In this document: positions 42,101 to 51,126 of the stretch, piece after piece | Numbering within the stretch: the stretch's first letter is position 1 | How the letters are laid out: every line of letters begins with the position of its first letter | Origin: MFD09286-c1 sp963701015 | GTDB taxonomy: Bacteria > Bacteroidota > Bacteroidia > Bacteroidales > DTGW01 | Reading direction: 5' to 3' | Length of the DNA stretch: 64,000 nucleotides | NCBI GenBank assembly: GCA_963701015.1 | Contig: OY969556.1 | Coordinates: 3,534,001 to 3,598,000, forward strand | The notes under the pieces: model-generated | The model's database searches: none | Seen by the model: only the letters and a program-made list of their open reading frames with translations | Told to the model about the DNA's origin: nothing | Program-made: the position numbers and the translations under genes

Positions 42101-45100
42101 CACCAATTTTCCAAGAGAAAGCTATTTGTGATGCCTGCCATACGCTGTCACTTATTAGTTTGGTTATCTGCGTCCCCTGGTAAGCACTGTCCGATACTAA
42201 GCTGGCCGTTGTGCTATTTAACGTATTGATCTCTGCCCGGTGTTCTACCAACGTGTCTTTATTGTTCTTTATCTGGCTTGCCTGCCATACGCTGTCACTT
42301 ATTAGTTTGTTGATCTGCGTCCCCTGGTAAGCACTGTCCGATTCTAAGCTGGCCGTTGTGCTATTTAACGTATTGAGCTCAGTCCGGTGTTCTACCAACG
42401 TGTCTTTATTGTTCTTTATCTGGCTTGCCTGCCACGTGCTGTCTGTTATCAACGTGTTGATGGCTACCCTGTGGACATGCAAACTGTCATTGATATAATC
42501 TATATCCTGCATGTGCGCCGTGATGCTGTCGTTCAAATTGTCTATCTCTGTCTTCTGGTATGCAGAGTCTGCTACTAATTTCGCCGTCTGGCTGTTTAAC
42601 ACGTTCAACTCCCCTCGGTGCTCTACCAGCGTATCTTTATTGTTCTTTATCTGGCTCGCCTGCCACGTGCTGTCTGTTATCAACGTGTTGATGGCTACCC
42701 TGTGGACATGCAAACTGTCATTGATATAATCTATATCCTGCATGTGCGCCGTGATGCTGTCGTTCAAATTGTCTATCTCTGTCTTCTGGTATGCAGAGTC
42801 TGCTATTAATTTCGCCGTCTGGCTGTTTAACACGTTCAACTCCCCTCGGTGCTCTACCAGCGTATCTTTATTGTTCTTTATCTGGCTCGCCTGCCACGTG
42901 CTGTCTGTTATCAACGTGTTGATGGCTACCCTGTGGACATGCAAACTGTCATTGATATAATCTATATCCTGCATGTGCGCCGTGATGCTGTCGTTCAAAT
43001 TATCTATCTCTGTCTTCTGGTATGCAGAGTCTGCTATTAATTTCGCCGTCTGGCTGTTTAACACGTTCAACTCCCCTCGGTGCTCTACCAGCGTATCTTT
43101 ATTGTTCTTTATCTGGCTCGCCTGCCACGTGCTGTCTGTTATCAACGTGTTGATGGCTACCCTGTGGACATGCAAACTGTCATTGATATAATCTATATCC
43201 TGCATGTGCGCCGTGATGCTGTCGTTCAAATTGTCTATCTCTGTCTTCTGGTATGCAGAGTCTGCTATTAATTTCGCCGTCTGGCTGTTTAACACGTTCA
43301 ACTCCCCTCGGTGCTCTACCAGCGTATCTTTATTGTTCTTTATCTGGCTCGCCTGCCATACGCTGTCACTTATTAGTTTGGTTATCTGCGTCCCCTGGTA
43401 AGCACTGTCCGATACCAAGCTGGCCGTTGTGCTATTTAACGTATTGAGCTCTGCCCGGTGTTCTACCAACGTGTCTTTATTGTTCTTTATCTGGCTTGCC
43501 TGCCATACACTGTCGCTTATTAGTTTGGTTATCTGCGTCCCCTGGTAAGCACTGTCCGATACTAGGCTCGCCGATGTGCTATTTAACGTATTGAGCTCTG
43601 CCCGGTGTTCCACCAACGTGTCTTTATTGTTCTTTATCTGGCTTGCCTGCCATACACTGTCGCTTATTAGTTTGGTTATCTGCGTCCCCTGGTAAGCACT
43701 GTCCGATACCAAGCTGGCCGTTGTGCTATTTAACGTATTGAGCTCTGTCCAGTGTTCTACCAACGTGTCTTTATTGTTCTTTATCTGGCTTGCCTGCCAT
43801 ACGCTGTCACTTATTAGTTTGGTTATCTGCGTCCCCTGGTAAGCACTGTCCGATACCAAGCTGGCCGTTGTGCTATTTAACGTATTGAGCTCTGTCCGGT
43901 GTTCTACCAACGTGTCTTTATTGTTCTTTATCTGGCTTGCCTGCCATACACTGTCACTTATTAGTTTGGTTATCTGCGTCCCCTGGTAAGCACTGTCCGA
44001 TACTAGGCTGGCCGTTGTGCTATTTAACGTATTGAGCTCTGCCCGGTGTTCTACCAACGTGTCTTTATTGTTCTTTATCTGGCTTGCCTGCCATACACTG
44101 TCACTTATTAGTTTGGTTATCTGCGTCCCCTGGTAAGCACTGTCCGATACTAGGCTCGCCGTTGTGCTATTTAACGTATTGAGCTCTGTCCGGTGTTCTA
44201 CCAACGTGTCTTTATTGTTCTTTATCTGGCTCGCCTGCCACGTGCTGTCTGTTATCAACGTGTTGATGGCTACCCTGTGGACATGCAAACTGTCATTGAT
44301 ATAATCTATATCCTGCATGTGCGCCGTGATGCTGTCGTTCAAATTGTCTATCTCTGTCTTCTGGTATGCAGAGTCTGCTATTAATTTCGCCGTCTGGCTG
44401 TTTAACACGTTCAACTCCCCTCGGTGCTCTACCAGCGTATCTTTATTGTTCTTTATCTGGCTCGCCTGCCACGTGCTGTCTGTTATCAACGTGTTGATGG
44501 CTACCCTGTGGACATGCAAACTGTCATTGATATAATCTATATCCTGCATGTGCGCCGTGATGCTGTCGTTCAAATTGTCTATCTCTGTCTTCTGGTATGC
44601 AGAGTCTGCTATTAATTTCGCCGTCTGGCTGTTTAACACGTTCAACTCCCCTCGGTGCTCTACCAGCGTATCTTTATTGTTCTTTATCTGGCTCGCCTGC
44701 CACGTGCTGTCTGTTATCAACGTGTTGATGGCTACCCTGTGGACATGCAAACTGTCATTGATATAATCTATATCCTGCATGTGCGCCGTGATGCTGTCGT
44801 TCAAATTATCTATCTCTGTCTTCTGGTATGCAGAGTCTGCTATTAATTTCGCCGTCTGGCTGTTTAACACGTTCAACTCCCCTCGGTGCTCTACCAGCGT
44901 ATCTTTATTGTTCTTTATCTGGCTCGCCTGCCACGTGCTGTCTGTTATCAACGTGTTGATGGCTACCCTGTGGACATGCAAACTGTCATTGATATAATCT
45001 ATATCCTGCATGTGCGCCGTGATGCTGTCGTTCAAATTGTCTATCTCTGTCTTCTGGTATGCAGAGTCTGCTATTAATTTCGCCGTCTGGCTGTTTAACA

Positions 45101-48100
45101 CGTTCAACTCCCCTCGGTGCTCTACCAGCGTATCTTTATTGTTCTTTATCTGGCTCGCCTGCCACGTGCTGTCTGTTATCAACGTGTTGATGGCTACCCT
45201 GTGGACATGCAAACTGTCATTGATATAATCTATATCCTGCATGTGCGCCGTGATGCTGTCGTTCAAATTGTCTATCTCTGTCTTCTGGTATGCAGAGTCT
45301 GCTATTAATTTCGCCGTCTGGCTGTTTAACACGTTCAACTCCCCTCGGTGCTCTACCAGCGTATCTTTATTGTTCTTTATCTGGCTCGCCTGCCACGTGC
45401 TGTCTGTTATCAACGTGTTGATGGCTACCCTGTGGACATGCAAACTGTCATTGATATAATCTATATCCTGCATGTGCGCCGTGATGCTGTCGTTCAAATT
45501 GTCTATCTCTGTCTTCTGGTATGCAGAGTCTGCTATTAATTTCGCCGTCTGGCTGTTTAACACGTTCAACTCCCCTCGGTGCTCTACCAGCGTATCTTTA
45601 TTGTTCTTTATCTGGCTCGCCTGCCACGTGCTGTCTGTTATCAACGTGTTGATGGCTACCCTGTGGACATGCAAACTGTCATTGATATAATCTATATCCT
45701 GCATGTGCGCCGTGATGCTGTCGTTCAAATTGTCTATCTCTGTCTTCTGGTATGCAGAGTCTGCTATTAATTTCGCCGTCTGGCTGTTTAACACGTTCAA
45801 CTCCCCTCGGTGCTCTACCAGCGTATCTTTATTGTTCTTTATCTGGCTCGCCTGCCACGTGCTGTCTGTTATCAACGTGTTGATGGCTACCCTGTGGACA
45901 TGCAAACTGTCATTGATATAATCTATATCCTGCATGTGCGCCGTGATGCTGTCGTTCAAATTGTCTATCTCTGTCTTCTGGTATGCAGAGTCTGCTATTA
46001 ATTTCGCCGTCTGGCTGTTTAACACGTTCAACTCCCCTCGGTGCTCTACCAGCGTATCTTTATTGTTCTTTATCTGGCTCGCCTGCCACGTGCTGTCTGT
46101 TATCAACGTGTTGATGGCTACCCTGTGGACATGCAAACTGTCATTGATATAATCTATATCCTGCATGTGCGCCGTGATGCTGTCGTTCAAATTGTCTATC
46201 TCTGTCTTCTGGTATGCAGAGTCTGCTATTAATTTCGCCGTCTGGCTGTTTAACACGTTCAACTCCCCTCGGTGCTCTACCAGCGTATCTTTATTGTTCT
46301 TTATCTGGCTCGCCTGCCACGTGCTGTCTGTTATCAACGTGTTGATGGCTACCCTGTGGACATGCAAACTGTCATTGATATAATCTATATCCTGCATGTG
46401 CGCCGTGATGCTGTCGTTCAAATTGTCTATCTCTGTCTTCTGGTATGCAGAGTCTGCTATTAATTTCGCCGTCTGGCTGTTTAACACGTTCAACTCCCCT
46501 CGGTGCTCTACCAGCGTATCTTTATTGTTCTTTATCTGGCTCGCCTGCCACGTGCTGTCTGTTATCAACGTGTTGATGGCTACCCTGTGGACATGCAAAC
46601 TGTCATTGATATAATCTATATCCTGCATGTGCGCCGTGATGCTGTCGTTCAAATTGTCTATCTCTGTCTTCTGGTATGCAGAGTCTGCTATTAATTTCGC
46701 CGTCTGGCTGTTTAACACGTTCAACTCCCCTCGGTGCTCTACCAGCGTATCTTTATTGTTCTTTATCTGGCTCGCCTGCCACGTGCTGTCTGTTATCAAC
46801 GTGTTGATGGCTACCCTGTGGACATGCAAACTGTCATTGATATAATCTATATCCTGCATGTGCGCCGTGATGCTGTCGTTCAAATTGTCTATCTCTGTCT
46901 TCTGGTATGCAGAGTCTGCTATTAATTTCGCCGTCTGGCTGTTTAACACGTTCAACTCCCCTCGGTGCTCTACCAGCGTATCTTTATTGTTCTTTATCTG
47001 GCTCGCCTGCCACGTGCTGTCTGTTATCAACGTGTTGATGGCTACCCTGTGGACATGCAAACTGTCATTGATATAATCTATATCCTGCATGTGCGCCGTG
47101 ATGCTGTCGTTCAAATTGTCTATCTCTGTCTTCTGGTATGCAGAGTCTGCTATTAATTTCGCCGTCTGGCTGTTTAACACGTTCAACTCCCCTCGGTGCT
47201 CTACCAGCGTATCTTTATTGTTCTTTATCTGGCTCGCCTGCCACGTGCTGTCTGTTATCAACGTGTTGATGGCTACCCTGTGGACATGCAAACTGTCATT
47301 GATATAATCTATATCCTGCATGTGCGCCGTGATGCTGTCGTTCAAATTGTCTATCTCTGTCTTCTGGTATGCAGAGTCTGCTATTAATTTCGCCGTCTGG
47401 CTGTTTAACACGTTCAACTCCCCTCGGTGCTCTACCAGCGTATCTTTATTGTTCTTTATCTGGCTCGCCTGCCACGTGCTGTCTGTTATCAACGTGTTGA
47501 TGGCTACCCTGTGGACATGCAAACTGTCATTGATATAATCTATATCCTGCATGTGCGCCGTGATGCTGTCGTTCAAATTGTCTATCTCTGTCTTCTGGTA
47601 TGCAGAGTCTGCTATTAATTTCGCCGTCTGGCTGTTTAACACGTTCAACTCCCCTCGGTGCTCTACCAGCGTATCTTTATTGTTCTTTATCTGGCTCGCC
47701 TGCCACGTGCTGTCTGTTATCAACGTGTTGATGGCTACCCTGTGGACATGCAAACTGTCATTGATATAATCTATATCCTGCATGTGCGCCGTGATGCTGT
47801 CGTTCAAATTGTCTATCTCTGTCTTCTGGTATGCAGAGTCTGCTATTAATTTCGCCGTCTGGCTGTTTAACACGTTCAACTCCCCTCGGTGCTCTACCAG
47901 CGTATCTTTATTGTTCTTTATCTGGCTCGCCTGCCACGTGCTGTCTGTTATCAACGTGTTGATGGCTACCCTGTGGACATGCAAACTGTCATTGATATAA
48001 TCTATATCCTGCATGTGCGCCGTGATGCTGTCGTTCAAATTGTCTATCTCTGTCTTCTGGTATGCAGAGTCTGCTATTAATTTCGCCGTCTGGCTGTTTA

Positions 48101-48761
48101 ACACGTTCAACTCCCCTCGGTGCTCTACCAGCGTATCTTTATTGTTCTTTATCTGGCTCGCCTGCCACAATGAATCCGATATCAGTTTGTTGATTTGTTT
48201 TCCCTGGTAAGTACTGTCTGAAATAAGTTTCTCTATTTGAGCTGAATCAGCACTAATCCTTGGTGCCGAAAGTGTAATTAAACCAGCTGCAAAAGTAACA
48301 TCCACCTGGTTGGGAGTACCCATTAAAGTTTTATATTCATTGGCGTTACCGGCATTATTTACACCAAGTAGTTGGTTAGGAGTACCCAAACTAACATTGG
48401 CTGAAGTAACCGATTTCCAAACAACATCAAAATACCAAAACGATTTTGTATCCGTATCATAGACCAGTAAACCCTGTGCCGGACTGGCAATACTTGTTCT
48501 ATTTGCTGTGGTCATGCGCGGCGCAAGGAATCCTTTAAATGTCCCAGACGAATACCGCAACTCCAATATTGCAGAAGGATCGGCTGTAATGTTCGATTCG
48601 CTTATGCCAACCCCCTGGGCAAATGTTTGCCTGGCGCCAATAAGCATTAAAAGCATTATTGTACAAACTACAATAGGCGAAAGAATGGTTTTTAGCCATC
48701 TTTCAAATTGCCACTGCCCTAAACTTGAAGTTTTCGGGCATTTGGTTCTAGTTGTGTTCAT
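39102..48761 (-). CDS. Giant 3219-aa surface protein with 77-aa tandem repeats
   Basis: An N-terminal hydrophobic segment (PIVVCTIMLLMLIGARQTFA) acts as signal. Residues ~50-130 (SNITADPSAILELRYSSGTF, FLAPRMTTANRTSIASP, GLLVYDTDTKSFWYF) are the head module common to Bacteroidota tail-fibre-like surface proteins. Residues ~211-2213 are tandem repeats: 17 x 77 aa, 6 x 49 aa, 4 x 77 aa, 1 x 49 aa and one last 43-residue unit. They are rich in Asp/Asn/Ser/Leu with i,i+7 spacing, so probably coiled coil or a fibrous stalk. The final ~1000 residues are Gly/Thr/Asn-rich beta repeats (TGNIAIGAANASSTVNI type) ending in a tail-fibre-like tip (GMMIAFYANTANTTGCSLNV). No T9SS sorting domain is recognised. 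A long adhesive stalk with a tip is the likely role. Intact frame over 9.66 kb. Confidence 0.85.
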   Translation of the reverse strand: MNTTRTKCPKTSSLGQWQFERWLKTILSPIVVCTIMLLMLIGARQTFAQGVGISESNITADPSAILELRYSSGTFKGFLAPRMTTANRTSIASPAQGLLVYDTDTKSFWYFDVVWKSVTSANVSLGTPNQLLGVNNAGNANEYKTLMGTPNQVDVTFAAGLITLSAPRISADSAQIEKLISDSTYQGKQINKLISDSLWQASQIKNNKDTLVEHRGELNVLNSQTAKLIADSAYQKTEIDNLNDSITAHMQDIDYINDSLHVHRVAINTLITDSTWQASQIKNNKDTLVEHRGELNVLNSQTAKLIADSAYQKTEIDNLNDSITAHMQDIDYINDSLHVHRVAINTLITDSTWQASQIKNNKDTLVEHRGELNVLNSQTAKLIADSAYQKTEIDNLNDSITAHMQDIDYINDSLHVHRVAINTLITDSTWQASQIKNNKDTLVEHRGELNVLNSQTAKLIADSAYQKTEIDNLNDSITAHMQDIDYINDSLHVHRVAINTLITDSTWQASQIKNNKDTLVEHRGELNVLNSQTAKLIADSAYQKTEIDNLNDSITAHMQDIDYINDSLHVHRVAINTLITDSTWQASQIKNNKDTLVEHRGELNVLNSQTAKLIADSAYQKTEIDNLNDSITAHMQDIDYINDSLHVHRVAINTLITDSTWQASQIKNNKDTLVEHRGELNVLNSQTAKLIADSAYQKTEIDNLNDSITAHMQDIDYINDSLHVHRVAINTLITDSTWQASQIKNNKDTLVEHRGELNVLNSQTAKLIADSAYQKTEIDNLNDSITAHMQDIDYINDSLHVHRVAINTLITDSTWQASQIKNNKDTLVEHRGELNVLNSQTAKLIADSAYQKTEIDNLNDSITAHMQDIDYINDSLHVHRVAINTLITDSTWQASQIKNNKDTLVEHRGELNVLNSQTAKLIADSAYQKTEIDNLNDSITAHMQDIDYINDSLHVHRVAINTLITDSTWQASQIKNNKDTLVEHRGELNVLNSQTAKLIADSAYQKTEIDNLNDSITAHMQDIDYINDSLHVHRVAINTLITDSTWQASQIKNNKDTLVEHRGELNVLNSQTAKLIADSAYQKTEIDNLNDSITAHMQDIDYINDSLHVHRVAINTLITDSTWQASQIKNNKDTLVEHRGELNVLNSQTAKLIADSAYQKTEIDNLNDSITAHMQDIDYINDSLHVHRVAINTLITDSTWQASQIKNNKDTLVEHRGELNVLNSQTAKLIADSAYQKTEIDNLNDSITAHMQDIDYINDSLHVHRVAINTLITDSTWQASQIKNNKDTLVEHRGELNVLNSQTAKLIADSAYQKTEIDNLNDSITAHMQDIDYINDSLHVHRVAINTLITDSTWQASQIKNNKDTLVEHRGELNVLNSQTAKLIADSAYQKTEIDNLNDSITAHMQDIDYINDSLHVHRVAINTLITDSTWQASQIKNNKDTLVEHRGELNVLNSQTAKLIADSAYQKTEIDNLNDSITAHMQDIDYINDSLHVHRVAINTLITDSTWQASQIKNNKDTLVEHRTELNTLNSTTASLVSDSAYQGTQITKLISDSVWQASQIKNNKDTLVEHRAELNTLNSTTASLVSDSAYQGTQITKLISDSVWQASQIKNNKDTLVEHRTELNTLNSTTASLVSDSAYQGTQITKLISDSVWQASQIKNNKDTLVEHWTELNTLNSTTASLVSDSAYQGTQITKLISDSVWQASQIKNNKDTLVEHRAELNTLNSTSASLVSDSAYQGTQITKLISDSVWQASQIKNNKDTLVEHRAELNTLNSTTASLVSDSAYQGTQITKLISDSVWQASQIKNNKDTLVEHRGELNVLNSQTAKLIADSAYQKTEIDNLNDSITAHMQDIDYINDSLHVHRVAINTLITDSTWQASQIKNNKDTLVEHRGELNVLNSQTAKLIADSAYQKTEIDNLNDSITAHMQDIDYINDSLHVHRVAINTLITDSTWQASQIKNNKDTLVEHRGELNVLNSQTAKLIADSAYQKTEIDNLNDSITAHMQDIDYINDSLHVHRVAINTLITDSTWQASQIKNNKDTLVEHRGELNVLNSQTAKLVADSAYQKTEIDNLNDSITAHMQDIDYINDSLHVHRVAINTLITDSTWQASQIKNNKDTLVEHRTELNTLNSTTASLESDSAYQGTQINKLISDSVWQASQIKNNKDTLVEHRAEINTLNSTTASLVSDSAYQGTQITKLISDSVWQASQIAFSWKIGGNLPGSGPAIFGTNNNTGINIQSGTGTLNIGSDAGPKIINLGTSADANKIVIGNSSNSNMAVTINAGSSGTNGNININGNILVSENAWIGRGTTLEQIIFDHSMNRLKLSNGDVTIDDGYWFGIDASNPRFTFSKPLNTITVSDATFIVTGTSTSAATPLLVSKGYSSQTGDLQEWQNSTGSVLAKVDPSGNFTANSLALSGGTSSQFLKADGSVDASVYITSAGTATNFSGSLSGDVTGTQSSTTVVGINGTSLSGLGTGILKNTTGTGVPSIAVAGDFPTLNQNTTGSAAKLTTGRTIGITGDVTYTSPSFDGSTNVTATSTVTGINGTSLSGLSTGLLKNTTSTGVPSIAVAGTDYIAPYGSQTANFVLAAPDGTGGTPAFRALVSGDIPNNAANTSGNAASSTKATNIAGGALGSLPYQSSANTTSLLSGNTTTAKQFLSQTGDGTNSAAPSWSALSSSDIPSGSGNYIQNTTTQQATSNFNISGTGTVGGLLTGSAGLTVSGGIINLNDGSTFATNIGTGGATGDVNIGGTAAGGQNLYIGNQAAPKNIIIGNNTANTSISVKSGGTGTLNLSSTNTAAININVGTGTATPVNIGTGSTTGNIAIGAANASSTVNIEGGTAATAIQIGNGGTNHGIQIGTNSAAVNTVIIGNNFSTSTTTINSGTGAVNINATTGAATPVNIGTGTTTGNVTIGNASNSVILPALSAGSIPFAGASGAISQDNTNLYWDNTNKRLGVGTNPGAYTLDVNGKVHTGTYILGADISLIPIAGGQSVITSWHGLQLVGNKLSTVDYTPTNIGGSDDASVIIPNQQAAKIGLIVEGASSQSGNLQEWRNSSGTTLASVSSSGLITGVAGLNISGADINLNASSNYNTNINTGSSTGTVAIGNTSTSVLIGGSTTINGSLNYGVDAGATDAYAITLSPAPTAYVAGMMIAFYANTANTTGCSLNVNGLGVKSIKKRTNTTLATGDISAGMVCLVIYDGTNFKIMNPIAP
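42123..42398 (-). repeat. Two 49-aa-type repeat units (last one partial)
   Basis: One full 147-bp unit at 42252-42398 and a 129-bp unit at 42123-42251 whose end diverges into the unique C-terminal region. Confidence 0.85.
42399..43322 (-). repeat. Second array: 4 x 231-bp units
   Basis: Four nearly identical 231-bp (77-aa) units. The third unit from the low-coordinate end carries the variant AAATTATCTATC instead of AAATTGTCTATC. Confidence 0.92.
43323..44204 (-). repeat. Middle array: 6 x 147-bp units
   Basis: Six units of 49 aa (start LVEHRTELNTLNS, end SQIKNNKDT), more divergent from each other than the 231-bp units. They share their first and last ~25 residues with the 77-aa unit, which looks like the 49-aa unit with a 28-residue insertion. 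Confidence 0.9.
44205..48131 (-). repeat. First array: 17 x 231-bp units
   Basis: 17 copies of a 231-bp unit, almost identical at the DNA level including silent positions. The same AAATTATCTATC variant is found in the third unit from the low-coordinate end, as in the second array. Confidence 0.92.
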
Positions 48762-49118
48762 ATTGTGCCTCCTAAAAAATTTTATCTTGTTTTGATATTG
48801 AGTGTCCCTTATATTTTTTTCAAATCTCTTTTTTCATTTTACCTCACCCCTTCCCTCTCCAAACGGAGAGGGGTAAAGCGCTCTGATATTTTTATTGTTA
48901 ATACATTAATCCTATCTCAAATTCAATAATCAATTAAAAATCATTTTTTCTTCCAACAACCGTAATTTTTCTCCACCTCAACCCTCTAAATCCACAACCC
49001 TTCAAAGTCCCTCTCAACTTCACCCCCCCTTTACATTTTACTCCCCGTTTGGAAAGCGGGGTGAGGTAATTCTTTCCATCAGGTGAACTTAGCAAAGGAG
49101 TCGCTATTTTGGGTGAGG
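48762..49118. other. Intergenic region with hairpin repeats
   Basis: About 357 bp upstream of the giant-protein gene and downstream of a DUF559 gene. CCTCTCCAAACGGAGAGG at 48856 and CCCCGTTTGGAAAGCGGGG near 49044-49062 are members of the interspersed hairpin family. No gene is supported. Confidence 0.55.
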
Positions 49119-49508
49119 TCACTCAATCGCTCTTAATATTTTCTCCAATGCTTTACTAATATCTTCAAGAACTTCTTCATTTGTAATTCTTACAACCTTT
49201 AATTCCAATTTCATGATTTCCAGGGTTCTGTCTTCATCTCTCACTTTTTGTTCAAGTAACTCGTGCACTTTGCCATCAAGTTCAACAATCAATTTTATCT
49301 CATTGCAATAGAAATCTGCTACAAATCCACCAATCGCATGTTGTCTGCGAAATTTCAAACCTTTAAGTTTGCAATTTCTTAATTCCTGCCATAATAGCTT
49401 TTCACAATATGTCTCATTTTTACGCAAAATATGAGCATTATCAAGCATTTTAACTGTAGAGTTAAAATAAATTGGATTTGTCAATATACCCTTATTCACT
49501 TCTGCCAT
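49119..49508 (-). CDS. DUF559 endonuclease-domain protein, second copy
   Basis: 129 residues. Core pattern as in the DUF559 protein at 35.9 kb: NETYCEKLLWQELRNCKLKG, KFRRQHAIGGFVADFYCNEI, LIVELDGKVHE, KVVRITNEEV. The putative catalytic acids are D in ADFYC and E/D in ELDG. The sequence is clearly different from the other copy, so it is a separate acquisition and not a recent duplicate. Its surroundings again carry matching hairpin repeats on both sides (GGGGTGAGGT-ATTCT at 49060 and 49612). Function unknown; nuclease activity is inferred from the family. Confidence 0.87.
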   Translation of the reverse strand: MAEVNKGILTNPIYFNSTVKMLDNAHILRKNETYCEKLLWQELRNCKLKGLKFRRQHAIGGFVADFYCNEIKLIVELDGKVHELLEQKVRDEDRTLEIMKLELKVVRITNEEVLEDISKALEKILRAIE

Positions 49509-50628
49509 TGTAAATTTATTCTAAATACCAATTTAGCATTTCCCATTCCTCATTAATTCCTCATTCTCATCTCTGCCCCCCTCCCCATCTTCAAGCCCCT
49601 CTCCAAATGGAGAGGGGTTGGGGTGAGGTTATTCTCTCCTTTTGAACATAGATTCATGGTGAGTTTGATCCGTGTTAAACGACAAATTTCCCTCGAATCG
49701 GAACATTTCTTTTCCGGTTCGAGAGTTGTTTCTCAAAATTGCGTACTGCTGATATATGACCTTATGTCTTAAAATTCCTATTTGTAAGTTTTTATAATAT
49801 TTTATTATTTTATTAATATTGTTAAGTTATAAGTTTAAATTCTACACAAACAATACTCCTATGTTTCCATTTATGGTTCATTTCAAAATTAAATTATCAA
49901 TATTTTAGCTATTTTACAAGCGTTTTATTTAAAATTATCTAACAATTCAATGTTAGCGCAAACGTTTTAAATTTAATGTTTTATGTATTTTTTCAATGTA
50001 TTGTTAAATTTGTAACAAGTAAAAATAAAAAAAATATTACCATATCTTATACGTTTGAATCTTTTTTTTGTTCGAAATCGCAAATTTTTGCATATGTTTA
50101 TTGATATTATTTGCTGCTTAAAATTTAATATCTAACAATTTTTTTACATTTAAGGTTGAGAAATTATAAATGCACTCTAAACTTCAATTTTAAACTCAGT
50201 TAAGCATATACTTAAATATTTAGCTATAATCTATACCAATGTATTTAAATGACTGATACTTAAGGCAATTAAATTTAAATATGCTAATTTCTTTCCCACA
50301 CCCCCTTTTATAATTGGCAAATCCTACTTATTCTTATTTTTTAATTTACAGAATCAATTGTGAATTGGCATTTAATATAAATACGAATTACTTCATTTAA
50401 AATACAATACGAATATTAAACCTAATTGTTTCAGTAAAATTTAAGTGCAATAAATCAAACCTTAAAAATGATTCCGATAAACTAAACAAACTTGCTATAG
50501 TATTAGATTTCTATTCACCGATGATTTACATCAATATTTCAAGATTTATGATATAAATATTAGAACATTCAGATACAATTCAATAAATTTGAATTAAAAG
50601 TTATTTTGACCAAAAAAAATAGAACAAT
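49509..50628. other. 1.1-kb AT-rich non-coding region
   Basis: Starts with hairpin repeats (49560-49640) and a strong inverted repeat at 49692-49723. The remaining ~900 bp are very AT-rich with poly-T tracts and no ORF or repeat that I can support. It may be a long regulatory leader or a decayed region. Confidence 0.5.
49692..49723. repeat. 12-bp inverted repeat
   Basis: CTCGAATCGGAA (49692-49703) pairs with TTCCGGTTCGAG (49712-49723) with one G-T wobble and an 8-nt loop. No poly-T follows, so it is a weak terminator candidate; it may be a protein-binding site. Confidence 0.5.
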
Positions 50629-51126
50629 ATGAAAAATTTTATTCTGATTTTTTTAATGCTTGGTATTATAAGCCAATCCTGTAAACAAAGTTTAAACAAT
50701 AAGGTGAGCCATACCTCAGTGAATATTGATTCAATAAAATTTAAAACTTATGCCGATACTATTGTTTGCGATATGGTTGTAAAAAACCCTGATAAGGACG
50801 ACGCATGGATGGAACAATGCCTTAGTCGTTTTCAGCGTAAAGCTTTCCTCGACAGTATATTTAGTGATATTTATGCAGGAAACCTCATTGCTCTTGATTA
50901 CCTAAGCCATAAACCCCTATCAATTAGTGAAGTGAAAAAAATGGAAGAAATGCCGGGATTTTCTCGAAATATTATCGGCAAGTTTCAATTCCGTGAAGCC
51001 TGGTATTACGACAACATAAAACATGCAATGATTAAAAAGGTTTACTCCATAACTTTTGGCTATGAAAACTACGACGATACTGGTTTTGTAAAAGGATACA
51101 AACCTTTGTTCCGGGTCGATTTTTAA
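50629..51126 (+). CDS. Lipoprotein of unknown function
   Basis: 165 residues, starting with a lipoprotein signal (ILIFLMLGIISQSC). No domain recognised. The mature part has FKTYADTIVCDMVVKN, KAFLDSIFSDIYAGNLIALD and a strand-rich end, IKKVYSITFGYENY. In the middle, LSHKPLSISEVKKMEE resembles short segments of gliding-associated periplasmic proteins, but not enough to name it. Isolated between two long non-coding stretches. Confidence 0.6.
   Translation: MKNFILIFLMLGIISQSCKQSLNNKVSHTSVNIDSIKFKTYADTIVCDMVVKNPDKDDAWMEQCLSRFQRKAFLDSIFSDIYAGNLIALDYLSHKPLSISEVKKMEEMPGFSRNIIGKFQFREAWYYDNIKHAMIKKVYSITFGYENYDDTGFVKGYKPLFRVDF

Noticed and set aside
42399..48131. CRISPR-like array
   Set aside because: The unit is 231 bp, lies inside one long coding frame, and has no variable spacers between identical short repeats. 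No cas genes are near.
42387..48210. Dozens of plus-strand ORFs of 63-72 codons, period 231 bp
   Set aside because: They are the antisense reading of the tandem repeat in the giant minus-strand gene. Their even spacing and identity come from the repeat and give no sign of separate coding.
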